The position numbers and the translations under genes were made by a program. From positions 124,001 to 188,000 of the forward strand of contig FTLJ01000160.1 in NCBI GenBank assembly GCA_900155495.1: 64,000 nucleotides of DNA. Direction: 5' to 3'. The notes beneath the pieces are model-generated. The model had not been told where the DNA came from, made no database searches, and saw only the letters and a list, made by a program, of their open reading frames with translations. Positions 23,280 to 35,190 of the stretch are shown piece after piece; within the stretch, counting starts at the first letter, position 1; each line of letters begins with the position of its first letter. This stretch comes from Porogramme epimiltina. Its lineage: Eukaryota > Basidiomycota > Agaricomycetes > Polyporales > Polyporaceae.

Positions 23280-24909
23280 TCACATGTACGCGCGCGACTC
23301 CGTCGTGTGCACGTACACGCCCAGCGCGATCGACTCGGACGGCCACGCGCTCGGCTGGTGGCGCGCGGCCGGGTCGCGGACGTTTAGCATCACGCGGGCC
23401 ATCAGTGTTGTCGATACCCTGAGCGGAGGAATCAGTAAGAGAGGGAGGCATGGGACGTCAGGGGGAGAAGGCGTACACGTTCGTTGCTGTTACTGTGATT
23501 CCCCTATACACAGGCTGTGGATAGTCAGTCAGCGGGGGTCGGATAGGGAGAAGGCGGAGGGTGTGAGGCTCACATGTGCCAGCTGTAAAGAAGAGAAATC
23601 TCGTGTCAGTCAAAGTAGCGAGAGGCTGTCCTAGAGAAGCACCCACCAGATACGTGAGGATATTTGCTGAGTGGCACGCGACGAGGATGCCAAAGTAGAG
23701 CGCGCCTGCCCGCGTTCCGCGATCAGACCATCAACCGACAGCTCTCCTCAGAAGGTGCACGCACCGTCTCGTAGCATGAGATTGAGGAGGCTCCCGCGCC
23801 ATTCTCGCGAGGTGTTGCGCATGCGGTTGATCGTAAAGGCGAACACCGCCGCGTCAAAGATGAGGATCGAGCCCCAGACGATGGCGAGGTCTGCAAGAGG
23901 CATCGCCATCAACATCGGAAGGGGGATCGCGTATGACAGAAGCACTCACAGTGTCCTCTGATCCCACCAGCGGCAGTGAGCGAACGCTACGAAGACGAGG
24001 ACAGATCACTCACTGTGTGGCGGACAGCCTGAAGTCGCACCCTATCTGGGCGATGAGGTCCGCGTCCGCAGTCCGGTATCGCTCCTGGTAGATCTTGGTG
24101 TACGCCCACTGCCGATGCGCCGCGCGCCGAAATGAACAACCCAGCTCACCGCACGTGAAGAATGAGAACGCACTCCGCTAATGGCGCAGGCCATGCCCAC
24201 CAGAGCCAACAGCACGCCCAGCACCGCCCGGCTCTGGTACAGCGCATACACCCGGAAGATCTGGAGCACTGCGGCCGGGCCGCGAGGTCAGCGAACACGC
24301 GAGATGGGACGATAGAGGGGGTGGACGTACTCGCTACCACAACCTGCGTGGCGCCCGAGAACAGCTGGTGGTACGTCTGGAGATGCGAGCACCTAACCAC
24401 AGCCCGTGAGCATCCAGCGCGGCGTCGCAGAGCGGTCGCAAAGTGCGTACGTCTACGTGCACACGCGTCAGGCCTCGTCCGTCGTCCTCTCGCCACAGCG
24501 CATTGCATCGGGAGCGGGGACCACTCACCACATGGTTCCTGACAAAGTAGAACTGGGCGATGACGGGGATGTTGCCCAGCACGCCGAGGCCGCGGTTCGC
24601 GAAGTAGAGCCACGCGGCGCGCGTCGGGCGTGCGCGCCAGTACGTCTGCAGCTCGACGCGGAGCGTCAGGGCGTAGTCGAAGTACAGGATCGCTGCGCGT
24701 ATGGCGAAGGGGAGGGATGTGGGGCGAACTCAGGGCTTGGGAGTGCGGGGGAGGGACGCGTGCGTACCGAGGGCGATCGACGATGCGATCCGGACCGCGT
24801 AGACGGACCGGGCGAACCTGCGCGGGGGACCTGAGGTGAGCGACGGCAGCTCGGAAGACGGAGAGAGGCATACGACGCACGTTATGATTTCGTCGGTGGT
24901 AGACGACAT
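23280..24909 (-). CDS. DUF6533 multi-pass membrane protein, gene 4 (divergent)
   Basis: Function unknown. The start MSSTTDEIIT joins FARSVYAVRIASSIAL by an intron ending CGCGCAG. The core exon begins ILYFDYALTLRVELQTYW like its relatives, but the usual FFLNRYLxxLGHxP is YFANRGLGVLGNIPVIAQFY, so the most conserved stretch of the domain is altered. The remainder is typical: LQTYHQLFSGATQVVV, FRVYALYQSRAVLGVLL, VWGSILIFDAAVFAFTINR, EWRGSLLNLMLRDG, CHSANILTYLV and TTLMARVMLNVRDPAARH with a tail ending ESRAYM at 23280. Frame intact. The gene lies next to the sterol-transfer gene in strongly GC-rich DNA. Confidence 0.78.
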
Positions 24910-26518
24910 GCCATGGGACGCAGCGAGGACGGGGGCAAAAAAAAAGGAGCGAGGGGGGAGGGAGCGGGCGGAGAGAGGGAGGACGGACGGACGACTCGCG
25001 CGAGCCCCGCCGTCCGAACGCGGAATATATTGCGCGGGCGGACATACGGGCGGGCGGGGTGAGGCTGCTGCGACGCGCGAAAGTCGCCGGGGGAACGGAC
25101 GGCGGCGCTGCACCTGGGTGGGGGCGGGAGGCGGGAGAAAGGATTAGCACGGATCGCGAGGGCGGGTGATGTGGGAGTGGCCCTTGGCCTAAACTGCGTT
25201 CAGGCGATCGTCGACGTCGAACGGTTCCAGAGACGGCTTTCCCTTTACGTACTGCCGCGCAGCTGTGAGCGATCATGGGAATCGCGAGCCTCGTCGCGCT
25301 GCCAGAAGACATGCACGGCGCGACCGTCAGCTGGGCATGCGCAGCGAGCTCGTGCGCGTACGATGGCGGTCGCGCAAAGGCATCAAGCCTCCGCAATTCT
25401 AGGTGGAGCCCTGTTCCAGGCGGGGGAGGGGGTGTGCCAATGGGGAGGTCAGACCGCGACTCACCGCCACCAGCCCTACTAAATCGCCACCCGCCACGTG
25501 ATCCGGACGCCACAGTTGTCAGGCCAGGCGCGCCTCCGAGGCTCCGACGAACGAAGTCTCCTCCCCACCTCGCCTCCGCCGCTCGCACGACTTTGCACCG
25601 GCTTCGATGGCGACCGCCGCCTCTAATACGCGAACCTGAGTTTTTACCTACGCACGTCAGCACCTGACCCCGCCACGCGCCCTCTAAGTAGTCTCCGCGC
25701 GCAGGCGCGAGGGCGCAAGGCACAGACGATCGGGGGGGCGGGAGGAGGGCGCGAAGTTCTGGCCTGAAACTGGGGCCAGCCACCGACGGTCCGGCAGGGA
25801 GGGCGAGAGGACCCAGGACGATCGCGCGATCCCCACCCGATCGAGTGGCGACCTCGGCACCGTGGAGGCGTGCATTTACGCGTCCTCTGTTTACCCGCCC
25901 GCGGCGCCTGCCCCCCCACCTGTGAGCCTTTACGCTTTCAGCCTTTCGCGCGTGCTTCTCTCAGGCACTCGTAACCGCCCCGGTGTATCACGCTCGTGGA
26001 GGCGGGGTGTCTGGGCCATGGCTGGTGGAGGTACTGAGACCGGTGGTGGCCGGTGGCAGGTGCCTGGCCGTGTAGCATTCCGGGCTGCACAGGCGTGCTC
26101 CACATTATTGCGAGTCGGGTGAGAGACGCCGCAACACATGCAATCGCCACCGGTGGCCAAGCCCAACTTCCAAGGCACCACAGCACCGCTCGTTCTAGGC
26201 CCCGCGGACATAGACATCGCGCACGGTGTGGGCTTGGTTGAACATGATCGCCATTCCCCGTGCATTGTTGGGTGAAGAACTTGAGGACGCTGGAAGGCTT
26301 CGTTTGAATCGGTCCCTCGTCGTCTCGCTCGTCGTATGGCTCCAGGACGAGAAATCAAATCAACATCGCAAGCCTCGTCTAGAGTTCGAGCGATCCACGT
26401 ACACAACCCACACGCCGACACAGTCCACGCGCCGCCGCCACCGCTACACAAAACAAACCGTGTCCGTAACATTACACCGCGCGCCTCTGTACATCACCGT
26501 CTACCGGCCTGGCCTGTA
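24910..26518. other. GC-rich intergenic between DUF6533 gene 4 and the oxysterol-binding protein gene
   Basis: 1.6 kb, upstream of DUF6533 gene 4 and downstream of the oxysterol gene. Long frames such as the minus-strand one ending near 25783 are Pro/Arg/Ser-rich products of base composition. A TATA-like AATATATT lies around 25020-25030, about 115 bases before gene 4. No other feature supported. Confidence 0.4.
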
Positions 26519-28450
26519 TCACGTCGACGACGGCGGGACAGACGGCGTGCGCTCGTGGTTGTGCATGTAGTCGTACGTGTCCTCCGTCGCGGGCACGGCC
26601 CCGAACAGCTTCGCGAGCCGCTCGTACACCGGGTCCGCCTCGACGTGCTCAAAGTGCCACCGCTTCCACGGCGTCCCCGCCGTCTGCTCGTCGCGCCGCA
26701 TCTGCCGCTGGTCGTTCTGTGCGCGCGCCGAGCACCGAGCCGGGCCGAGCCGAGGAGGGGCAGACGCGAAGGGGGAGGTGGAAGCGGGCAGTGGGAAGAA
26801 GATTGGGGAGGGGAGGAACAGGACGGGACGTGATTAGCGAACGCTCCAAGAACGCGCGCGCGTAGGGGAAGACAGAGACATGGACGCACCTCGATCTTGC
26901 TCTTCTCGCGGCTCGCGAGCTCGTAGTCGCCCTCGCGGATGCCGCGCGCGACGTGCTGCCACAGGCGGCGGCTCTCGTACTCGTGCATGTCCTCGACCGA
27001 GCCCACGCTGACCTCCTCCTTCGGCGCGGTCACGTCCGTGAACGTCTCGCCCGTGTCGAGGTCCTTGGACACCTCGTGCCACACGCCCTCGTACCGCTTC
27101 GCGGGCGCGCTCGAGCCTGGCGGCGTCAGCACCGCCTTGAACGAGTGCGAGCGTCCAGAGAAGTAGCCCTTGCCCTTGTACTCGATCTACAGGGGCGCGC
27201 GTCAGTGCTGGGGGCGATGGGGACGAGTGGGGTGGATGAGGGATGTAGGGAAAGGGAAGGGACGAGGCAGAGTATGCATAGGCAACCGAGCGACGCACCG
27301 TAGAAAGCCAGCCGGACGAGCTCTGGATGTACGACGTCTCCGCGAGCTCGATGTACGGCGAGCCGTACCAGAGGCCGTCGATGCGGAGGCGCGGGAGCGT
27401 GATGAGGAACTCCTCCTTGGCGCCGCCGGGGAGGTCGACGGTGAGGACGGCGTGCCCGATCTGCTTCACGATGATGCTCCCGCCCGAGAAGCTCGTCTTC
27501 TGCGCGCTGTGGCCCTGCAGCGCGAGGCCCTTGGACGGGTTGCAGATGAAGTACGCCGTGATCGGCGGGTGGTGCGACACCTGCTCGACGACGAGGTTCG
27601 TCTGCCCGCGCCCGTCGACGTCGGGCCAGTGCCCGTAGAAGAGCCTGCGCGCGACGGGGGGAACGGTTTGAGGGTGTCAGGGAACGAGAGGTGGACAGGG
27701 CACGTACTCTCCGAGGACGGGGTTGAGTGGCCTGGGTGTCAAGAGTGAGTGACGTGAGCGTGGCAGGAAAAGGGTGGAGCCTTACTTCTTCTCCGACCCG
27801 AGCTTCTCGTTACGCGAGGTGTACTGGCCCTTGAGCGTGCTCTGCTCCGCGGGTTAGGCCAGCCGCCAATATATCGTGCACGCGGGCCGGACTCACGATG
27901 AACCACTTCAGGACCGCGATTGACCTCTCCTGCTCCGTCGTCGCATCGGCGATGGCAGAGAACAGCGCTGGGCGTTCGCACCAGTAGGCTGTCCGGGCGC
28001 GTCAGGACGGTGATGCCACGGCTGTGCGAACACGCAGCGGGCGGGGCGTACCAGGGAACTCGGTGAGGGAGATAGGCGAGAGGATGAACGGCGGGGCGGT
28101 CAAGGAGGAGAGGTCCCCAGAGAAGGACGCGATCCTGGGAGGGTGGCAGCAGGCGGGAGGCGGAGAGGCATGTGGAGCGGGCGAGGTTAGGTTCGTCCGC
28201 GGGGCGCCGTGGCGATGGGTGAGGGACGTACGACTTGAGGAAGCTGGTCCAGCTTCCCTTCTGCGACGCAGGGACGGCCTGAGCAGATGCGCGAGGCGCG
28301 AGGGCGCAGGTGGGGAAAAGCGGGGCCAATACGAGCGTCGGGACCGGGGTCGAGGCAATCATGACGCGCGGTGTCAGACATGTGGCCATGGCCAAGCCGT
28401 GGACGACGCACCTCTCCGGCCACTTCGTTGGGGGTTTGAGATCCGGACAT
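26519..28450 (-). CDS. KES1: oxysterol-binding protein, Kes1/Osh4 type
   Basis: Cytosolic lipid-transfer protein that exchanges sterol and PI4P between membranes. Nine exons: 28450-28412, 28278-28232, 28134-28052, 27988-27897, 27841-27786, 27731-27708, 27644-27299, 27186-26890, 26716-26519, all in phase, 393 residues. The family signature EQVSHHPPITAYF is in exon 7; KPLNPVLGELFYG precedes it across two tiny exons; an N-terminal SWTSFLKS and the lid-like segment FSGDLSSLTAPPFIL are also recognisable. The C-terminus has TAGTPWKRWHFE, typical of ORP domains. No PH domain or ankyrin repeats, hence a short Kes1-type protein. Exon 6 is only 24 nt. It splits the minus-strand DUF6533 run from the plus-strand run and is probably a conserved core gene. 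Confidence 0.93.
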
Positions 28451-29585
28451 GGCGACAGACGAAGAGGATGCGATGGGTATACGGGACGATGTAGGCGGGG
28501 AAAGGATGGAGGATTAGGAGGATATGGTTGTCGGGAGCACGCTGTGAAACGCCCAAAGCAAGGCGCGCTCGGTCGGGTGGCGCGCGACGAATGTGGAGTC
28601 GGACTCCTGGCCCGATCCCCACTCCCGCCTCTCTCCCCGCCGCCGTCCCCGCGCTCCCTGCTACCGAGAGGGCGACGAGTTTGTCGAGGCTACAGAGAAG
28701 TCATCCGCGCGAACCCGCGGAAGTCGCATTCGTCCTGAGAGTCGAGACCCCAGACGAAGCCCGATATGCCCATGTCGGGGAGTCGGGCGCGCGGCCTGTC
28801 AAAGCAACGTTAACTTTCATCTTTTAGTTGGCATGCATACGGTGAGCGGAACTTTTACGAGGCGCCCCTCGTGTATGCGTTCTTAACAATAGCTAATCTG
28901 AGATATGGTGGTGTCTAGGTTCTAATGTCCTGAGCAGTGACCTGACTCGGGCTTATAGACGTTCGACTTCTACCACTACCATGCACACCAGCATTTGGTG
29001 ATTCCATCACGAAGGCTACATTTTGAAGACATTGGCAGCAGTTCTGTCATCCGTGTCGTATGGACACGCGCGGCGCATCGAAACGCAGTTTGACTTTGAT
29101 GTCCACACGACGGCCTCAGGCCCAACAGCGTCTCGACGTTACCCTTAGCTTCAAGGTTCGTGGACAAGCCGCTCGCAAAACTTTTACTCTGCTCTACTGA
29201 GATATGCTTCTTCATGGGGCCTCAATTGTACTTGAACTTGCCACAAACCCACCGCATTGTGTCCAACGTTGCTGAACGACAGCTGTGGAGGTGTGGATTC
29301 AGCGCCGTGCTGCATTGTATGTCGCCGTCCATCGAACCGAGACCCCTGGGCGGAGATGCTTGATGTATCTTTCGAACCGCAACGACAATGGACACTGCGC
29401 GCCGCCTTGGTATGCCTTTCATCTTGGATATGTCTCGACTATGCTTAATCCACCTAACGGAGCGCATGGATCACACTCGGATCGCCCCCCTTTTTCCCAA
29501 ACCAGTTGCGGCCGATCATCCCGCAGTTTGGAAGCAACCATAAAGCTCCCTTTTCTCTGGTCGGGCTGCCTACATTCCTACTGGC
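28451..29585. other. divergent intergenic between the oxysterol-binding protein gene and DUF6533 gene 5
   Basis: 1.1 kb holding two opposite promoters. Base composition changes from GC-rich on the left to more even on the right. No gene recognised. Confidence 0.4.
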
Positions 29586-31195
29586 ATGTTTTCCGCTCTT
29601 CAACCCCTCGTTGCCGAATCGTAAGTCATCTGTATTCCGCCTATGTCTTCTGATATTTACTCCCCAACAGATCGGCCCTCCCTACTGCCCAATCTGACGC
29701 CATGACCCGTTTGGCATTTTCCACGGCCGCCTTCGGTACGCTACTTCACTCCAAGACTTCGCTCATCGTATTCATTTACCCTTTATGATCCATGCCGTCT
29801 TCCCATCAGCTATACTTTACTTTGACTACTCGCTCACATTCGTCACGGAAGTGCAGAGGTTCTGGACACGTCACGTTTCCATGGCTTCTTTCGTCTTCTT
29901 TCTCAACAGGTATCTCACCCTTCTGGGGCACGTACCTGTGATGTACGAGTTCTACGGCGCGCCTAGCATACATGTGTGAGTGTAGCGTGCCTGTTGCTTT
30001 CGTCATTTGGACACGCGTATCAACAGAAATGCGGTAGATGCAAGAGTCTACAAGTATTTCACCAACTCCTCTGCGGAGCGACCCAGGTCTTTGCGGCAGG
30101 TGATTACCACTGCAGTTGATGAATTGATAGCACCCTAACTGCCTATATAGTGCTACAAATGTACAGGGTCTATGCTCTGTACAACGGTGGCAAGCGGGTC
30201 TTCATCGCGCTATTCGTGATCTGTGTTACGTCGATGGGCATGTGCGGGGTGCGTTCTTCGCCATACTGTGGTTGCAATGGCTGCGTCTGACCCATTGCTC
30301 CCAGACGATTGTCTTCCTGATCTGGAAGACAAATCCCAAAAGTCCGGGCCACTCCGAAATTGAGGTCCTCCCACATCTCGAAATCGGGTGTAATTCTAAG
30401 AGCACTGCGAGCCAGAAAGTTCACACTTCTTCGTTTAAGCCCATGCATCGAGTTGACCCCATCCTCCACTTCCTTCAGGGCTCGTTGTAAGCTTCACATG
30501 GATCTACCGATCGTCTCTCAACTAATATGTACATGGCGATTTGCTGGGGCAGGTCTCGCTGTGATATGGTCCTGTCTACTGTTCTTCGACGCAGTGATGT
30601 TCTCATTGACCCTTCTTCGTGTGGCTATTGTGGGCCGGACGCTGCGGACTGGTCTGATGTTACGAGATGGTTAGTTTGACACATTCAAGCTGTACGTGCT
30701 GCGCTAAATAAATCAACAGGAAGTTTGTATTTCGGGTATGTTCTCAGAATATACGCCTGTCTTCTATGCTTACAACAAGTAAATGAATGATAGGGTCCTC
30801 CTCGCTTGCCAGCTGACCAACATATTGACTCTACTGGTAAAGACCTTCTCTTGAGATCTCATTCTGCTGCCCCTGACATCCCTCGCTTATGTCAGCTGGC
30901 GCGGGTGCGTGCTTCTTTTTTCCGTCACCGCTCCAGCAGGCCGGTCATACCCGACCATTCTCGGTTTTTAGCCTGCATTCAAGAGCATTAGCGTGACACT
31001 CACGAACGCGTAAGCACGTCCTTTCTATCGCTTTCGCGTTCTAAGCCGGATACGACCGTCGACGTCAGAGTTTCTGCGTCCCTGATATCGCGCCTCATGC
31101 TCAACATCCGCGACCCAGAAGTCCTTCGAACGAACACGACCCTCGGCTGGGAATCGTTTGATTCCATAACAGGCGATCGCAATATGGACCATTAG
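29586..31195 (+). CDS. DUF6533 multi-pass membrane protein, gene 5
   Basis: Function unknown. Exon 1 (29586-29620) MFSALQPLVAES joins exon 2 (29671-29735) ALPTAQSDAMTRLAFSTAAF; exon 3 starts at 29810 with ILYFDYSLTFVTEVQRFW and FFLNRYLTLLGHVPVMYEFY. Then CKSLQVFHQLLCGATQVF, YRVYALYNGGKRVFIALF-like, VIWSCLLFFDAVMFSLTLLR, a short LMLRDG segment missing the WRxSLF residues, LLACQLTNILTLL, PAFKSISVTLTNA and SLISRLMLNIRDPEVL. The tail ends GDRNMDH at 31195. First of the plus-strand run, about 290 residues, frame intact as read. Confidence 0.82.
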
Positions 31196-32563
31196 CTGGT
31201 CTTCGGTTCCGCGGCATTGTATATGACATTTGTTCTCCGCATCCCCTGCTTTCGCGCTCAAGTCTCCGTTCGACATAATTACGGTTCAAAGAGCACCGCC
31301 TTTGATGAGTGTCTGGTCAACCACATCTTAATATCCGACGGCTGGACATGCGTGGGTCCTTGACCTTTCATTTCCAGCCGTCAGCGGCGGATTAGCGTTT
31401 GGACGCGTTCGCGTGCACGGCCGTGCTCTATCTTCCTATACAAATTGGTGTCAGTTTTCCGACATGTGACGCAGGAGCCTGATGCCAATTTGTATAGGGG
31501 GAGCGTGCCCGGCTACGCGCTACCCGGCCCTGGCTTGGAACACGCACCTCCCTGCCTGTGTTTTCGCCGGCCCGGGTGCCCCGACGTAAGGTTTGACGTC
31601 CGAAGGGACCGGGCACAGACGGACGCGGCGGCCGCGACAAAGCCCGTCATTCGCCCAGTGCCCACATGGGCCGGGCCCTGTACTCACCGCCGTGCATTAG
31701 CAAAGGGAACCATAGCGGAACCGCAGTACAGAAGCTTCGATGCCAGCGCTCGCATTAATCACGGCCGACATCGCGCAGCCACTTCACAGAACGCTCGAAA
31801 AAAACAGACAGCGTGCGGGCGCCCCAGCGCCGCCGCTGACGTCGACGCGCCTCGTGCCGCGAGTTTCCGTGCCGCGAGTCTCGAGCTAGCCCCCGCACGC
31901 CGCACGCAAGGTTCATGATAAGTTGAGCTGGCTCGGACGAGCGAAGTCGGCCTGACAGGAGCCACGGGCCCTGCTCAGCCCTCGGTGACGAAAGCGCGGC
32001 GCCGAGCCCGCGGAGGGGCCTGTTAGGTTCGTGATACAGTGCACGTCGCGGCGGATGTGAGAGCTTCACGGGTGCACTCGTAGATAAGGCCCGTCCGCGC
32101 GCCGGCGCACTGTCGTTCCTGGTCGCCACGATCCCGTCCCCCCCGCCCAAGGCGCGCGACGCGCTCCGAAGGGCAGGCCAATCATCCGACGGCGTCCCCC
32201 CGCCTGCCGCACAGGCTCGCTGGCGGGCACGGCGCCACCGCGCGCCCGCTCGGCTACTTGCACGTCGGACGTGGCGCCGTTGCGCCCCGCACTACCGGGG
32301 ACCTCGCGGCCAGGCTCCCTGTTTTCCTCCCCTTCTGCTCGCGCGAGCCGCTTTCCCGTACTAACGTCAACCGACGTCCCTCGCTAACGCCCGCGCTGTC
32401 AGCCTAGCTCGTGCCCAACGCGCGGCTTCTCCCGCCGCTGTCGCCTGCGCCCGGGGGGCGACCCTGCCCTTGTATGGCCCGGCGGCGTCAGCTGGGGCCG
32501 CACATATATTCGGGAACCCGCCGGGCGCGACTCGAGCCCTTCCCATCACGCAGGCCGTACCCG
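31196..32563. other. intergenic between DUF6533 genes 5 and 6
   Basis: 1.4 kb. It contains the inverted repeat listed at 31435-31498 and, near 32505, a CATATATTCGG TATA-like string about 55 bases before the ATG of gene 6. No gene seen. Confidence 0.4.
31435..31498. repeat. 14-bp perfect inverted repeat with 36-nt spacer
   Basis: Arms CCTATACAAATTGG (31435-31448) and CCAATTTGTATAGG (31485-31498) are exact reverse complements. It could form a stem-loop or be a paired binding site. It lies about 240 bases past the stop of DUF6533 gene 5, so a 3' structure of that transcript or an element end are both possible. Confidence 0.6.
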
Positions 32564-34200
32564 ATGGTGCTCTCATATCGCGATCAGTCCGAGTGAGTAC
32601 CTGCCCGCCCCCACTCGCGCCATCGAATGCCCCTGATCCTCGCCGTTCTAGCGTAGAGAGCGCGCAACTCGACGCCATTGTTCGCCTCGCCGTGGTGGCC
32701 GTCGCCTTCAGTACGCGCTTCGCCTTGTAGAGATAGCACGTGCTCATCGCTTGACGTTCTAGCGGTCCTGTACTACGACTATGCCATCACCTTCGGTATG
32801 GAGGTGGAGCGGTTCTGGCGCAGAAGACTCTCGCTTTATTCGCTGGGGTTCTTTCTCAACCGATATCTCTCTCTGGTCGGACACATCCCGATCATGATGG
32901 AGTTCTTTAGTTCTTCTCTCTCGGAGTCAGTAAGTACCCTTATTGTTCCCGCTGCGCTCTCACGATCATTTGTCTGACCTTCTGGTAGACGTGAGTCAAT
33001 GTCCTCCTGCGAGCTACCGTCCAGACATGAAACCGCGCGACTAGATGTACGCGAATACAGGACTTTCATCGAATATTCTGCTGTATGGTGCAGATATTGG
33101 TCGGAGGCGCGTTCCCCAGTCCTTCCTCCATGTTCTATCCCGACTGACCCTCCATATCTCTAATAGGCCTCCAAACATCCCGCGTCTATGCGTTGTATAA
33201 CCGAAGCCGTCCCATCTTAGCTACACTTCTCGTGCTCAACTGCGCTGCCTGCGTGGTCTGCGGAGTGAGCATGTGCGTCGTCTTGTGCTGCAGGATCATC
33301 CGAGCTAACACCACCGCAGTACTCGCTCGCCCAGATATGGGTGCTGAAGCCGGAAAGCAGCGCTCGAGACCGCGGACCTCCAGCAGGGAGCACGCTGGTG
33401 GGGTGTCACCTCGGGGTCTCCCAGGCTCAGTGAGTTCCTTCAACGGCGTCCCTGAGGATCACTTTGATGAACCTTTTCTATTTTTAGAGGGCGATGTGAG
33501 TTTAAGTATACCTTCTATCGCACTTCTGAGTTCCTAACGTTTGTCTAAACGATAGATTTCGCCTTGATCTGGTCATGCATGCTGGTGCTCGATACAGCAG
33601 TCTTCGCCCTTACAGTTGCCCAGGTCCTTAAGGTAGGGCGAACATGCCGCAATAGTCTATTTACCCTCCTATTGAAAGACGGTGAGTCTGGCTAGTCCCC
33701 ACCGCTTCGCTACCGTCTCTGATGCTTCGTTTCCTCCAGGCACAGCAGCTTTTGCGTGCGTATGAAGGTCGAATATTAGCATCCCCTTGCTCATTCGGTT
33801 TGTCTCCTTAGTGTGCTTGTCTTTCTCAACGTGGCAAATATCCTTAGGTATTTGGTGAGTATGGACACCCATCTGCGTCCTGCACGAGTTCTGACGTATC
33901 ATTTGTTCAATCTGTCACCACTAAGTTTGTTGAGGTTAGCTATCGCTTCTGAAGTCCGTTTAGGTAGGCAGGTTGCTCATATTTCTTTCAGAACCCCGCA
34001 TCAAAAAGTACTAGTGTTACCATCACAAACGTGTGAGTGTTGGATGTATGCGCATCCTGAGTTGCTCCTTACAGCTCTATACCAGTATATCCACTACCCT
34101 CATGTCTCGCCTCATGCTCCACATACGAGACCCCGAAGTTCTCGAACCACGATTACGCTGGGGCCTTAGCACCCTCGACAGATCCGAGTTTCAGACATAG
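32564..34200 (+). CDS. DUF6533 multi-pass membrane protein, gene 6
   Basis: Function unknown. The start MVLSYRDQSD joins VESAQLDAIVRLAVVAVAF in phase; another ATG at 32474 is further from the splice site and less likely. The core exon reads VLYYDYAITFGMEVERFW, FFLNRYLSLVGHIPIMMEFF. The next exon is CTRIQDFHRIFCCMVQILVGG, a divergent form of the usual LQ-YHQ-L motif. Then SRVYALYNRSRPILATLLV, LIWSCMLVLDTAVFALTVAQ, CRNSLFTLLLKDG and TTLMSRLMLHIRDPEVL with a tail ending DRSEFQT at 34200. Frame intact as read. Confidence 0.8.
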
Positions 34201-35190
34201 ACCGGTTGTAGAGTGGTACGTCCCGGACACGTCGGACTGGTTTGGTGCCTGACTGATGACGTCATTCAGTACATTATGTATCATACTAGACTGTACCTGT
34301 ACCTCACGCTGTACTTATCGTACCTACCTTCCGACACTGGGGAGGCTGTAGTGCCTTTATCAGACGGACATATAATCTTCTTGACAGAGAATAGGGGGAT
34401 AGCGTTTGCCGGCCCTAGCACAATTCCGACACGCACCGCATCCCCGAATCACCATGGCCTCCATCTTCTCTACAGCGACGTCGACGGGTGACCGCATTGA
34501 TATGGCGGTGTGACTCCCGGGCGGGGACGGTGAGTGGCGCCCCGTGTTACCCTTCACAGGCGAAGAAGCATCAGGGAAACCTGGCGCTATCTCGCCGATG
34601 TCCATTTTTGTACGTGAGTATATACTTGCTTGCACAATTCAGCATTTCTCTCAATCTTTTTTCATAATCATTGTTGTATCTTATACCTTCCGCTTTTCTA
34701 TGTTGACGTGTAACAGGTTCTCGAGATAGGTGTCCCCCCCTCCTGCTTCCCAGAGCTGTATCATAGCCCTGCTCCTTCCGGCATCATCGGCGCTTTCCCA
34801 CTTTGTCTCAAGGCTATGTGCCGTGTTCCCGTCCAGCAAGCACGGTGCACCCACAATGCACTGTCGTGAGGGGCAGATCTGCGGTTTTCTCAGACCCGCG
34901 AAAACTGCAAGTACAAGGCCTGTTCCTCGAAGGTGGCGCTGCGCAATTGTCATTCTAGGCCTGCAAGGCGGTTTTACGAAGTTTTGCTGTCACCCGCATC
35001 CCGCAGCTTCGTGTTGATGTTGTGTTGCTAGAAGCTCATCAACTTCCAGCCAGCGCTTCGGGGAGAAGTATGTATACCGTCAAAGGCCCCTCCTGTAAGC
35101 TCCTGTCTTTCCCTTTCCTTCTCTCCCATCTTCTGCTATTTATCCGCACACTCATTTGCACATACTAGCCGCCTTCTGATTTGTTACACA
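34201..35190. other. intergenic between DUF6533 genes 6 and 7
   Basis: 1 kb without recognisable coding signal; upstream region of gene 7 with a possible TATTTATC about 55 bases before its ATG. Confidence 0.4.

Noticed and set aside
24146..25783. 545-codon minus-strand open frame
   Set aside because: Overlaps exons and introns of DUF6533 gene 4 in another frame, Pro/Arg/Ser-rich, no domain; explained by high GC content.
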